From contig CALAFU010000109.1 in the NCBI GenBank assembly GCA_937891325.1, positions 1 to 11,214 of the forward strand: 11,214 nucleotides of DNA. The letters run 5' to 3'. How positions within the stretch are numbered: position 1 is the stretch's first letter; every line of letters starts with the position of its first letter. The DNA comes from an uncultured Candidatus Melainabacteria bacterium (lineage in GTDB: Bacteria; Cyanobacteriota; Vampirovibrionia; Gastranaerophilales; Gastranaerophilaceae). This document shows positions 1 to 7,052 of this stretch, piece after piece. Position numbers and translations under genes: made by a program. Below the pieces are notes generated by a model, which did not search any database, was not told where the DNA came from, and saw nothing but the letters and a program-made list of their open reading frames with translations.

Positions 1-8
1 ATTATTTT

Positions 9-37
9 CTCCTTAAAATATTTATATGTTTATTATA
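9..37 (-). promoter_or_regulatory. Putative promoter -10 and ribosome binding site of a gene beyond the left edge
   Basis: On the minus strand a perfect TATAAT lies at 37-32 and a strong AAGGAG ribosome binding site at 14-9. Eight bases remain before the window ends, so a start codon would fall right at or just past the edge. A weak -35 (TTGTGC, 60-55) sits 17 bases upstream of the -10 but overlaps the terminator stem. The spacing of all three parts supports a minus-strand gene starting off the left side; the coding sequence itself is not visible. Confidence 0.45.
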
Positions 38-49
38 ATTCAAACAGCA

Positions 50-76
50 AAAAAGCACAAATAAATTGTGCTTTTT
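50..76. terminator. Bidirectional Rho-independent terminator hairpin
   Basis: Positions 50-60 and 66-76 form a perfect 11-bp stem (AAAAAGCACAA with TTGTGCTTTTT) around a five-base loop. A run of A on one side and T on the other lets it work in either direction. It lies 28 bases after the stop codon of the minus-strand gene at 105-806, so it most likely ends the nifU-nifS-hypothetical transcript. The GC core is short (four pairs are G-C or next to them), so strength is uncertain. Confidence 0.7.
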
Positions 77-104
77 CTTTATGTTGTGCTAATTGGATTG
101 TATC

Positions 105-806
105 CTATTGCGTTACGTCTAATAATTTTCCCGATGTTTTAACAACATTTGGCTTAATTTGAGCTTCTTCAAATTGATTTACATCGTGCGAAATTTTTGC
201 GTGAATATCGTTTGCTTTGTTGATGTAGTTCGTTAATTTTTCATAACGTCCTGTAAGTCCGCCAAACGGTATTCTCAAACTGATTAATTCGTCAACACTT
301 CTATTAATATCAGAAAGTTTTGACAATGATTCTCTCAAATTAAATGTGAAATTCAATCGTTTTGAAAGTGTCGCAAAAATGTATTTTGAAATAAAATACG
401 AAATTTTTTCTTTAATTGTTTTTCCATTTTTAGGTTTTTTACGTCTGAATAATGCAGAAACAATCGTTGTAAATTTTGACATTGCGCCAATATCAAAATA
501 TCTGTCGTTCAGATACTCAAGCTCTTTTTCGATAGCTTTTTTCTTTTCCTTCAACAATTCTGCTCTTGATTGGTCGTCAATGTTTAGGGCTGAAACAATT
601 TCTTCGTCAATAATCATTAAGTCCTCTTCTAAGTTATTTATTTTATACTCAAGTTTTAACATTTCGTCGTCAAGTTTTAAGTATGCTCTATCTTCAAGCA
701 TAGCAGAATCGTACCCATCTATTGCAAATGGGCTTGTCGCTCGTTTTAGCCTTTCATCAGAACTGAAAGGATTATTTCCATTTCCTTGTTTTAAACTTCT
801 CTCCAT
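105..806 (-). CDS. Hypothetical protein with central coiled coil, third gene of the nifUS operon
   Basis: This 233-residue protein is not recognised as a known family. Residues about 44-102 are rich in Leu, Glu and Lys in heptad-like spacing and probably form a coiled coil or long helical hairpin. A basic stretch (RRKKPKNGK, 121-129) follows, then more helix-prone sequence (residues 131-215). There is no cysteine, no signal peptide and no convincing membrane segment, so it is probably cytoplasmic and is unlikely to bind an Fe-S cluster itself. It begins 57 bases after the nifS stop with no terminator between them, and a hairpin terminator follows it, which suggests co-transcription with nifUS. 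No Shine-Dalgarno site precedes the ATG, so translation may depend on read-through coupling, or the start could be wrong; no better in-frame start was found. Function is unknown and any role in Fe-S metabolism would rest on position alone. Confidence 0.8.
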   Translation of the reverse strand: MERSLKQGNGNNPFSSDERLKRATSPFAIDGYDSAMLEDRAYLKLDDEMLKLEYKINNLEEDLMIIDEEIVSALNIDDQSRAELLKEKKKAIEKELEYLNDRYFDIGAMSKFTTIVSALFRRKKPKNGKTIKEKISYFISKYIFATLSKRLNFTFNLRESLSKLSDINRSVDELISLRIPFGGLTGRYEKLTNYINKANDIHAKISHDVNQFEEAQIKPNVVKTSGKLLDVTQ

Positions 807-863
807 ACTTTAATATTATGTATGATTTTGAGAAAATTTATACCTTCATTAAGAGGATATTTT

Positions 864-2063
864 TTAATGTTTTAAATTTTTTAGCGCTAATAATTCATCT
901 TGATATGGTGAAATTGCATTTAATTTTTCAATGATTGGCGGAATTTTTTCAATTACGTAATCAACATCTTCTTCTTTTGTAAATCTGCTCAAAGAAAAAC
1001 GAATGCTACCATGTAACGCTGTAAATGGAATACCCATTGCTCTTAAAACGTGACTTGGTTCTAGTGAACCTGATGTGCAGGCACTACCTGAACTTGCGCA
1101 AATTCCCATATCTGCCAAGTGAAGTAAAATTAATTCACCTTCAATATATTGAAAACCAATGTTTGTAGTGTTTGGAACTCTGTTTGTTAGTGAAGTGTTC
1201 AAACGAGCATTATAAACATTTTTGATAATACCTGTTTCTAACTTGTCTCTCAAACGTTTAACTTCGTGCAATTCAACATCTAAGCTATCTTGAGCAAGTT
1301 CTGCAGCTTTACCGATACCAACGATGTAAGGAACATTTTCTGTACCTGCGCGTCTGCCTCGTTCTTGGTGTCCACCAATGATTAATGGTGACATAACAGT
1401 ACCAGATTTTACGTATAAAACGCCAACACCTTTTGGGGCGTGGAACTTGTGACCAGAAACACCAAGCATATCAATCTTAGTATCTTTTACGTTGATGTTA
1501 ATCTTACCTGCAACTTGTACTGCATCAACATATACAATAGTGTGTGGGTTCTTTTCTTTTACCATTTCTGCAATTTTTTCAACAGGGAAAATTATACCTG
1601 TTTCATTGTTTGCCCACATAATTGAAACTAATGCTGTTTCGTCGGTAATTTTATCTAATAATTCTGTTATATTTAATTCACCATTTGAATTTACGCCAAT
1701 GTAGTCAGCTTTGTAACCTTGTTTTTCAAAATAGTGGTAAGTATTTAATACACAAGGGTGTTCAACGGCTGTTGTAATAATGTGTCGTTTTGTTTTGTTA
1801 TTTGATAATGCACTTCTTATAGCTGTATTTGCACTTTCTGAACCGCAAGATGTGAAAATAATTTCTTTTTCGCTTGCTGCGCCTAAGAATTCTTGTACTT
1901 GTTTACGTGCAGTTTGAATTGCTTTTGCGGGTATTGTTGCAAAGTCATACATGCTTGAAGGGTTTGCATATTCTTCTTTTAAGTATGGAAGCATTTCTTC
2001 CAAAACTCTTTCATCTACGCAAGTTGTTGCGTTGTTATCTAAATAAATTACTTTGTTTGTCAT
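864..2063 (-). CDS. nifS: Cysteine desulfurase NifS/IscS type
   Basis: This is a 399-residue fold-type I PLP enzyme that converts L-cysteine to alanine and leaves a persulfide on its active-site cysteine for Fe-S cluster assembly. Visible landmarks are the N-terminal YLDNNATT, a GSES stretch near residue 74, H102 in EHP that stacks on the cofactor, D180 and Q183 in VDAVQ, the PLP lysine K206 in SGHKFH, the RRAGTEN segment (237-242), and the catalytic C329 in SSGSACTSG. The length and the TENVPYIVG wording fit the NifS/IscS group I subfamily rather than SufS (group II). Its ATG overlaps the nifU stop by one base (TAATG), with a GAGG ribosome binding site about ten bases upstream inside nifU, so the two proteins are probably made in matched amounts. 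The neighbouring full-length NifU makes the NifS name preferable to IscS. All key residues are intact. Confidence 0.95.
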   Translation of the reverse strand: MTNKVIYLDNNATTCVDERVLEEMLPYLKEEYANPSSMYDFATIPAKAIQTARKQVQEFLGAASEKEIIFTSCGSESANTAIRSALSNNKTKRHIITTAVEHPCVLNTYHYFEKQGYKADYIGVNSNGELNITELLDKITDETALVSIMWANNETGIIFPVEKIAEMVKEKNPHTIVYVDAVQVAGKININVKDTKIDMLGVSGHKFHAPKGVGVLYVKSGTVMSPLIIGGHQERGRRAGTENVPYIVGIGKAAELAQDSLDVELHEVKRLRDKLETGIIKNVYNARLNTSLTNRVPNTTNIGFQYIEGELILLHLADMGICASSGSACTSGSLEPSHVLRAMGIPFTALHGSIRFSLSRFTKEEDVDYVIEKIPPIIEKLNAISPYQDELLALKNLKH

Positions 2064-2884
2064 TATTGTTGAACCTCTATAACGTCAATTTGGCTAGAAA
2101 CGGTTTCTCTAAGTGTTTGTTCTACAAAAACTTTTAATGTCATGTGAGAATTTTTACAACCCGAGCATCTGCCTCTAAGTTTGACGTAAACTTTGTTGTC
2201 TTCAATGTCAATAAGTTCGATGTCGCCACCGTCTTTTTGTAATTCTGGTGAAATTTGATTTTCAATTACACTGTTAATTTTCAAAATCTTTTGAGTTTGA
2301 GTTAATTTTGGCTTGTCAGCATCTTTCTTTTCCCAATATGAATCAAGAATTGCTTTGATTGCAGATTTACAACGACCGCAAGTGCCACCAGCTTTTGTGT
2401 AATTTGTTACATCTTCAATAGTTTTTAAGTTGTTTGTTTCAATTGCTTCTAAAATTTGGTTTTCAGTTACGTTGAAACATTGGCAAACTACTTTTTCATC
2501 TAAAGGAATTGTTATTTCTTCATCAAAGTAGTTCTTTAATGCGTCTTCTAATGCTTCGTGACCCATTACAGAACAGTGCATTTTTTCTGGTGGAAGTCCG
2601 CCAAGTTGATCTGCGATATCTTTGTTTGTAATCTTTTTAACTTCTTCAATGGGTTTTCCAATAATCATTTCAGTCAAAATGCTTGAACTTGCAACGGCTG
2701 AACCACAGCCAAATGTTTGAAATTTTGCATCTGTAACAATGCCGTTTTCTATTTTTAAATATAACTTTAATGAATCTCCACAAGCTAAAGAACCAGCTTC
2801 ACCAACAGCATCAGGGTTGTCGATTTTACCTACGTTTCTTGGATTTCTGTAATGATCCATAACTTTTTCTGAATAATCCCACAT
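2063..2884 (-). CDS. nifU: Fe-S cluster scaffold protein NifU, three-domain form
   Basis: This 273-residue protein accepts sulfur from NifS and builds Fe-S clusters for transfer to apoproteins in the cytoplasm. All three classic NifU modules are present. The IscU-like domain (1-125) carries C35 in ACGD, C60 in FGCGS and C104 in MHCS, with D37. The central [2Fe-2S] BFD-like domain (about 131-180) has C134, C136, C169 and C172. The C-terminal NifU/Nfu domain (about 203-270) has the C240-C243 CxxC pair in RCSGC. Spacing closely matches Azotobacter NifU (established knowledge). It is the first gene of the operon, with AAGGA eight bases before the ATG and nifS overlapping its end. No nitrogenase or other nif genes are in the window, so it is likely the general Fe-S scaffold, as in Helicobacter and Campylobacter; a nitrogenase-specific role cannot be excluded from this window alone. 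Confidence 0.96.
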   Translation of the reverse strand: MWDYSEKVMDHYRNPRNVGKIDNPDAVGEAGSLACGDSLKLYLKIENGIVTDAKFQTFGCGSAVASSSILTEMIIGKPIEEVKKITNKDIADQLGGLPPEKMHCSVMGHEALEDALKNYFDEEITIPLDEKVVCQCFNVTENQILEAIETNNLKTIEDVTNYTKAGGTCGRCKSAIKAILDSYWEKKDADKPKLTQTQKILKINSVIENQISPELQKDGGDIELIDIEDNKVYVKLRGRCSGCKNSHMTLKVFVEQTLRETVSSQIDVIEVQQ

Positions 2885-3123
2885 AATATATTTCCTTAAA
2901 TATTTTATACTAACTTCTACAATATCATTTTATATCAAAAAAACACAATTGCCGATAATGTTAATATTTATTTTAGGTTTTAATTTGGGTAATTTAAAAT
3001 TAGTTTAATGATAAAATTATTATTTATTACCAAAGTTAAAATTTTAAAGCAAATTATAAATTTAAAGGCAATTTCTTTGAAAAGCATGTTTTTAAAGAAA
3101 TATAGGTTACTTTAGGGTTATAA
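2885..3123. other. Divergent intergenic region between nifU and the peptidase gene
   Basis: This 239-bp, extremely AT-rich gap must carry promoters for both directions. On the nifU side the AAGGA site (2897-2893) is clear, and a TATAAA at 2909-2904 is a possible -10, but no matching -35 lies at a normal distance. On the plus side a TATAAA at 3055-3060 also lacks a good -35. AT content makes chance matches common, so no promoter is assigned. No small gene, tRNA or recognised riboswitch is seen. Confidence 0.6.
3071..3101. repeat. Long palindrome upstream of the metallopeptidase gene
   Basis: Positions 3071-3083 and 3089-3101 form a 13-bp inverted repeat, broken only by one G-T pair, around the five-base centre GCATG. 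It ends 22 bases before the ATG at 3124. It could be an operator for a dimeric repressor or a hairpin in the 5' leader. It lacks a GC-rich core and a following T run, so a terminator is unlikely. Confidence 0.55.
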
Positions 3124-4737
3124 ATGCAAATTTTTAACAACAGCAAAATAAATAATATATCTTTGGATAAAAAAGTTTCAGTGGTTGAATCTAAAATAGA
3201 GGTTCAATCTGCTAAAGTGCCTAAATACGATTCATTAGTTCAAAACACTTCTACTTATGTTATTCCATTTTTAGGTCGCAACGCAAAGCCTAAAAATGTT
3301 TCATTACAACCTTTAACGAAGCCTGAACGTGATGTTAAAAATGCCTTAGATAAACTGAATAAGGCTTCTCATCAAGCCGAAGTTGATGCTAACAAGGCAT
3401 ATTGGGATTACATTATAGACAATACCCCAGAAAAACAAGCAAAACTTAACGAAAAAGAAGAAAAATATAACAACTTCTATAACGATGAGAAACTTCAAGA
3501 AAAATTTAAAAACTTAAAAGATAATACAAAAATTAAAAACCCTAAATTAAAAGCCAAATTAGATGAAGTTTTGGAAAAATTTAGCGCATCTCAAACTGAA
3601 AAAACAACTGCAGACAAAGATTATGAAAAACTTTCTAAACTTGAAAATGAAGTTCAATTAAAAGCTAACAAATTTTCAAACCCAGAAGGTGTTGCTTATA
3701 GAGATTACATATCAAAAGATATCGTAAAATTGGTTAGTGCAAGAAACGATTATGCAAAGAAAAACGGCTACAAAAATTTCTATGAAATGAAATTAGCAGA
3801 GCAAGGCAAAGATTCTCAAAAACTAGACTCAATGTTTGAAAAAATTGCTGACGCAACAAAAGATATTGAAAAAAACAAAAAAAGCATTTCACCTGAAACA
3901 ATAAAACTTGTGGCTAGCAGATTAGGCAAAAATAATATTCTTGGACTTTGTACAGATATTTACAAAGATATGGGCTGGAATATTATGGATATGCCTATAA
4001 AATCGTTTGATTTATTCCCAAGAGAAAACAAAATTAACTCTAGACAAACAAACAATATTGACCCAAACAAAGATGTTAGAGTTCTTGCAGACTTGGAACT
4101 TGAAAATGCACCATTGTTTAGTGTTAGTACTTTAATGCACGAACTTGGACACGCAGTTCATTATAGTAGTTTTGGCGAAAATTTACCAACATCTCAAAAA
4201 ACTATTACCTCAGAAACTATGGACGAAGGTATTGCACTATTAATGGGTAGTTTGGCAGAAAAAGAAGGAACTTTAGCAAAAGTTTTAGATTTACCCAAAA
4301 GTGCTGCAAAAGAAATAAAAGAAGCCTCACTTTCTAGTAAGGCTGATAATATTCGTGCATACATTCAAGTTGATAGATTTGAAAAAGCAATGTACGAAAA
4401 CCCTAACCAAGATTTAAACAAACTTTGGAAAGATTGCGGTAAAAAATATAATAACGATAGATACGGTTCTTTAGAATGGACTGATATTGACCACTTTATA
4501 CATTCACCAGCTTACTATCATTTCTATGCAGAGGGTGAAGTTATGGCAGAACAATTGTATAATGCAGCCTCAAAAGGTGGTAAAGTAAAACTTACCGAAT
4601 CAAAAGACACAGCAAAATTCTTTAATAATATTTTCAAATATGGTTCTTCAAAAACAGAAGAAGAACTTCTAAAACAAGCAACAGGCAAAACTTTAGACGT
4701 AGATGCCTATTGCAAACAGTTTGTTCAAAATAATTAA
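3124..4737 (+). CDS. M2/M3-like zinc metallopeptidase (gluzincin)
   Basis: This 537-residue protein is predicted to cut peptides, probably short ones, in the cytoplasm. The zinc site is HELGHAVH (H339, E340, H343). E368 lies 29 residues after H339, the spacing of the third zinc ligand in M3 peptidases and one more than in M2 (family knowledge). A C-terminal block with H460, Y464, Y465 and Y468 followed by GEVMAEQLY matches the substrate-binding Tyr/His region of these families. Residues 200-225 (VSARNDYAKKNGYKNFYEMKL) also resemble the M2/M3 helical domain. The first 65 residues look disordered, with no signal peptide or membrane segment. Residues 70-185 are highly charged helix. A weak AGGG lies six bases before the ATG. 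The glycosyltransferase gene follows after 53 bases. It is shorter than typical M3 enzymes (around 600-700 residues), and the exact family is uncertain. Confidence 0.85.
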   Translation: MQIFNNSKINNISLDKKVSVVESKIEVQSAKVPKYDSLVQNTSTYVIPFLGRNAKPKNVSLQPLTKPERDVKNALDKLNKASHQAEVDANKAYWDYIIDNTPEKQAKLNEKEEKYNNFYNDEKLQEKFKNLKDNTKIKNPKLKAKLDEVLEKFSASQTEKTTADKDYEKLSKLENEVQLKANKFSNPEGVAYRDYISKDIVKLVSARNDYAKKNGYKNFYEMKLAEQGKDSQKLDSMFEKIADATKDIEKNKKSISPETIKLVASRLGKNNILGLCTDIYKDMGWNIMDMPIKSFDLFPRENKINSRQTNNIDPNKDVRVLADLELENAPLFSVSTLMHELGHAVHYSSFGENLPTSQKTITSETMDEGIALLMGSLAEKEGTLAKVLDLPKSAAKEIKEASLSSKADNIRAYIQVDRFEKAMYENPNQDLNKLWKDCGKKYNNDRYGSLEWTDIDHFIHSPAYYHFYAEGEVMAEQLYNAASKGGKVKLTESKDTAKFFNNIFKYGSSKTEEELLKQATGKTLDVDAYCKQFVQNN

Positions 4738-4790
4738 TAAGATTAGTACTGTTTGTAAATTCTGAAAATTTGTGACATTATTATTAGATT

Positions 4791-5996
4791 ATGAACATTC
4801 TTTTTTTACATAGAAATTTTCCTGCTCAATTCAGGCATATAGCGCCAGAACTAGCAAAGGATAAAAATAACAAAGCTGTTTTTGTGACTAATAATAGTAC
4901 TTTGAATTTACCCAACATAATTAAAATACAATACAAGTTGAAACGTGAAATTCCTAAAAATTGTCATAGGTATTTAAGGTTTGTAGAAGAATCCTTAATT
5001 CACGCGCAAGCAACAGCAGAAGCTGTTATAACATTGAAAAACCAAGGTTTTAAACCTGATGTGATATACGGTCATACTTGGGGACAAACTATGTTTATGA
5101 AGGATATTTTTCCAGATGTTCCTTTGATATGTTATTTTGAATGGTTTTATAACGCAAAGGGTGGTGATATCGGATTTGACGGTAAAGAACCAAGTATTGA
5201 TGATTTAGCAAAGTTAAGAACAAAAAATTCTCATCTTTTAATTGATTTGTATTCGTGTGATGCAGGAATTTGCCCGACAAAATTTCAAAAGAAACAATTT
5301 CCAAAAGAATTTCAAAATAAAATAGAAGTTCTTCACGATGGTGTTGATACAGATTTTTGTACACCAAAAGAAGATGCAAAATTTTTTGTAAAAGATAAAG
5401 ATTTGACTTTAACAAAAAATGATGAAATTGTAACCTATGCAACTCGCGGAATGGAAGAATATAGAGGTTTTCCTCAATTTATGGAAGCAATTTCAATTTT
5501 GCAAAAGAAACGTCCAAATATGCAGGTTGTAATTGGTGGCGAAGATAGAGTTTGTTATGGTCCTCAAGTTGTTGGTACAACTTATAAAAAACTTATGCTA
5601 GGGAAACTTGATTTGGACTTATCAAGAATTCATTTTGTTGGAAGTTTACCATTCAATGAATATGTTGATTTGTTGCGAATTTCATCGGCTCATGTCTATG
5701 CAACATACCCATTTGTTTGTTCTTGGTCGTTGTTAGATGCGATGTCTTGCGCTTGCCCGATTGTTGCATCAAATACAGAGCCTGTAACTGAGTTTATGGA
5801 GGGTAACAAAACAGGTGTATTATTTGATTTCTTCAATGTTAACCAAGAGGTTGAAAAAATAGAATATGCATTAGACAACAAAGATAAAATGAGAAAATAT
5901 GGCAATAATGCAAGACAAGTTATTCTTGACAATTATCAATTGAAAGAGCTTTTGCCAAAACATATTGAATACATAAAATCGTTTATTAAAAAGTGA
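4791..5996 (+). CDS. GT4-family glycosyltransferase (group 1)
   Basis: This 401-residue, GT-B fold enzyme probably transfers a sugar from a nucleotide-sugar donor to a cell-surface polysaccharide or glycolipid; donor and acceptor cannot be read from sequence. The N-terminal domain opens with MNILFLHRNFPAQFRHIAPE, a typical start for a GT4 subgroup. The C-terminal Rossmann domain has VLHDGVDTDF (180-189), TRGMEEYRGF (218-227), VVIGGEDRVCYG (246-257), FVGSLPF (282-288) and SWSLLDAMSCACPIVAS (311-327). In the usual E-x7-E motif the first Glu is replaced by F308 and the second by D316; the first change appears in related GT4 proteins known to me, while Asp is a conservative variant. No Shine-Dalgarno site precedes the ATG, but the N-terminus fits the family well, so the start is trusted. 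It may be co-transcribed with the peptidase. Its stop lies three bases from the stop of the opposing adaptor gene. Confidence 0.9.
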   Translation: MNILFLHRNFPAQFRHIAPELAKDKNNKAVFVTNNSTLNLPNIIKIQYKLKREIPKNCHRYLRFVEESLIHAQATAEAVITLKNQGFKPDVIYGHTWGQTMFMKDIFPDVPLICYFEWFYNAKGGDIGFDGKEPSIDDLAKLRTKNSHLLIDLYSCDAGICPTKFQKKQFPKEFQNKIEVLHDGVDTDFCTPKEDAKFFVKDKDLTLTKNDEIVTYATRGMEEYRGFPQFMEAISILQKKRPNMQVVIGGEDRVCYGPQVVGTTYKKLMLGKLDLDLSRIHFVGSLPFNEYVDLLRISSAHVYATYPFVCSWSLLDAMSCACPIVASNTEPVTEFMEGNKTGVLFDFFNVNQEVEKIEYALDNKDKMRKYGNNARQVILDNYQLKELLPKHIEYIKSFIKK

Positions 5997-6002
5997 TTTT
6001 TA
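5987..6002. terminator. Possible weak A/T hairpin at the convergent gene junction
   Basis: Positions 5987-5992 and 5997-6002 form a perfect 6-bp stem of only A-T pairs around GTGA, covering both stop codons of the converging genes. It would give a T run in both directions, but without G-C pairs the stem is weak. It is listed only because no other terminator is seen between these two opposing units. Confidence 0.2.
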
Positions 6003-7046
6003 TCTTACTTTAATACTTTCGTCCATGTACTTGATTAATGGGTAGATAAAGAATTCAATAATTCTTCGTTTGCCGATTTTAATTTCGTTTGTTGTTGTCA
6101 TACCAAATTTTATTGACTGTTCTTTTCCTTCAACTAACAAAGTTGTGTTTTGAGGTTCAATATAAACTTCATAGATTGGACCTAACTTTTCGTCTTCAAT
6201 ACTGTTTGGTGATACTAGTGTAACTTTACCGTTCAAAATGCCATATTTTTGGAAGTTATATGTATCAATTTTAATAGAAACAGGCATGTCAGCTTCAATA
6301 AAGCCTACATCTTGATTTAAAACTTGAGCTTTTACAACCATTTTTGCACTTTTCGGAACAATTGTCATAATTTTTTCCGCAGGTGTTACAACTCCACCGA
6401 TTGTGTGTATAAGAACTTTGTTTACATAGCCGTCAATTGGTGACGTTAATATTTGTGTTTGTTTTTCAAGTTGAATTCTTTTATTTCTTACTTGAGAAAG
6501 TGATGCGTTAAGCGAATTTATTTCGTGTGATAATTCTGTTGCTTGTGTTGCAACTTCATCATATCTTGCTTGAGGAATAATATCTCTAACAGAATTTAAT
6601 CTGTTTTGTGAAGCTCTAGCAACTGCTAATTTTGCTCTATCAGAAGCAATTTGTTCGGCAATTCTAGCTTCATCTTCTCGTAAATTGTTTAGTTCTAATT
6701 CGGGTTCGTGTTCAGCAGGTGAAACAATGGCAACAGTTTGACCTTTTGAAACATAGTCACCTTCTTCAACTTTTATTTCTGAAACTATCCCTTTTTCTAA
6801 TGGCTGAATAACTTTTTCTTCGCCATTAGGGATAATGATACCTCTTGCAGTTACAACAATATCAACTTTGCCAAAATACATCCATAATCCAGCAATAACA
6901 ATGAAGATTATGATTAGCCAGAAAATAGTATTTCCTATTGGATTTAGTGGTCTTTCTTCAATCTCAGACAATAGGGGACGAAATTCGTGTGCATCTCCGT
7001 CTGATTTTGGTAATATTAAGTTTTTAATTTTATCTAAAATATTCAT
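6000..7046 (-). CDS. HlyD-family membrane fusion (adaptor) protein of a type I secretion system
   Basis: This 348-residue protein should join the inner-membrane ABC exporter to the TolC-like channel. A short cytoplasmic N-terminus (1-37) is followed by one membrane segment (about 38-57), then a periplasmic part. The first half of a lipoyl/barrel-sandwich domain is visible at 82-109 (GIVSEIKVEEGDYVSKGQ). A helical hairpin spans about 113-196. The second lipoyl half is at 200-230 (SPIDGYVNKV), then a beta-barrel domain. The C-terminus (PLIKYMDESIKVR) resembles the HlyD tail. It is shorter than E. coli HlyD (478 residues), mainly through a shorter hairpin. It begins six bases after the ABC gene stop, with an AGGA ribosome binding site overlapping that stop, and is last in the operon. 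The gene symbol is left blank because hlyD is only a family name here. Confidence 0.92.
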   Translation of the reverse strand: MNILDKIKNLILPKSDGDAHEFRPLLSEIEERPLNPIGNTIFWLIIIFIVIAGLWMYFGKVDIVVTARGIIIPNGEEKVIQPLEKGIVSEIKVEEGDYVSKGQTVAIVSPAEHEPELELNNLREDEARIAEQIASDRAKLAVARASQNRLNSVRDIIPQARYDEVATQATELSHEINSLNASLSQVRNKRIQLEKQTQILTSPIDGYVNKVLIHTIGGVVTPAEKIMTIVPKSAKMVVKAQVLNQDVGFIEADMPVSIKIDTYNFQKYGILNGKVTLVSPNSIEDEKLGPIYEVYIEPQNTTLLVEGKEQSIKFGMTTTNEIKIGKRRIIEFFIYPLIKYMDESIKVR

Positions 7047-7052
7047 TTTGTC

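Noticed and set aside
84..90. A second copy of TTGTGCT near the terminator as a possible repeat element
   Set aside because: Seven bases is too short to mean anything in such AT-rich sequence, and it is not part of a series.
346..813. A 155-codon open frame on the plus strand opposite the hypothetical gene
   Set aside because: Its product is an unlikely run of Ser, Phe and Ile produced by reading A-rich coding sequence backwards; it has no ribosome binding site, and the minus-strand frame has normal composition and operon context.
864..2884. A nitrogen-fixation gene cluster
   Set aside because: Only nifU and nifS are present; no nitrogenase or cofactor genes flank them, and these two genes also serve general Fe-S assembly.
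5095..5442. A 115-codon minus-strand frame inside the glycosyltransferase
   Set aside because: It is fully covered by a well-supported gene on the other strand, and its product has an improbable His/Leu-rich make-up.
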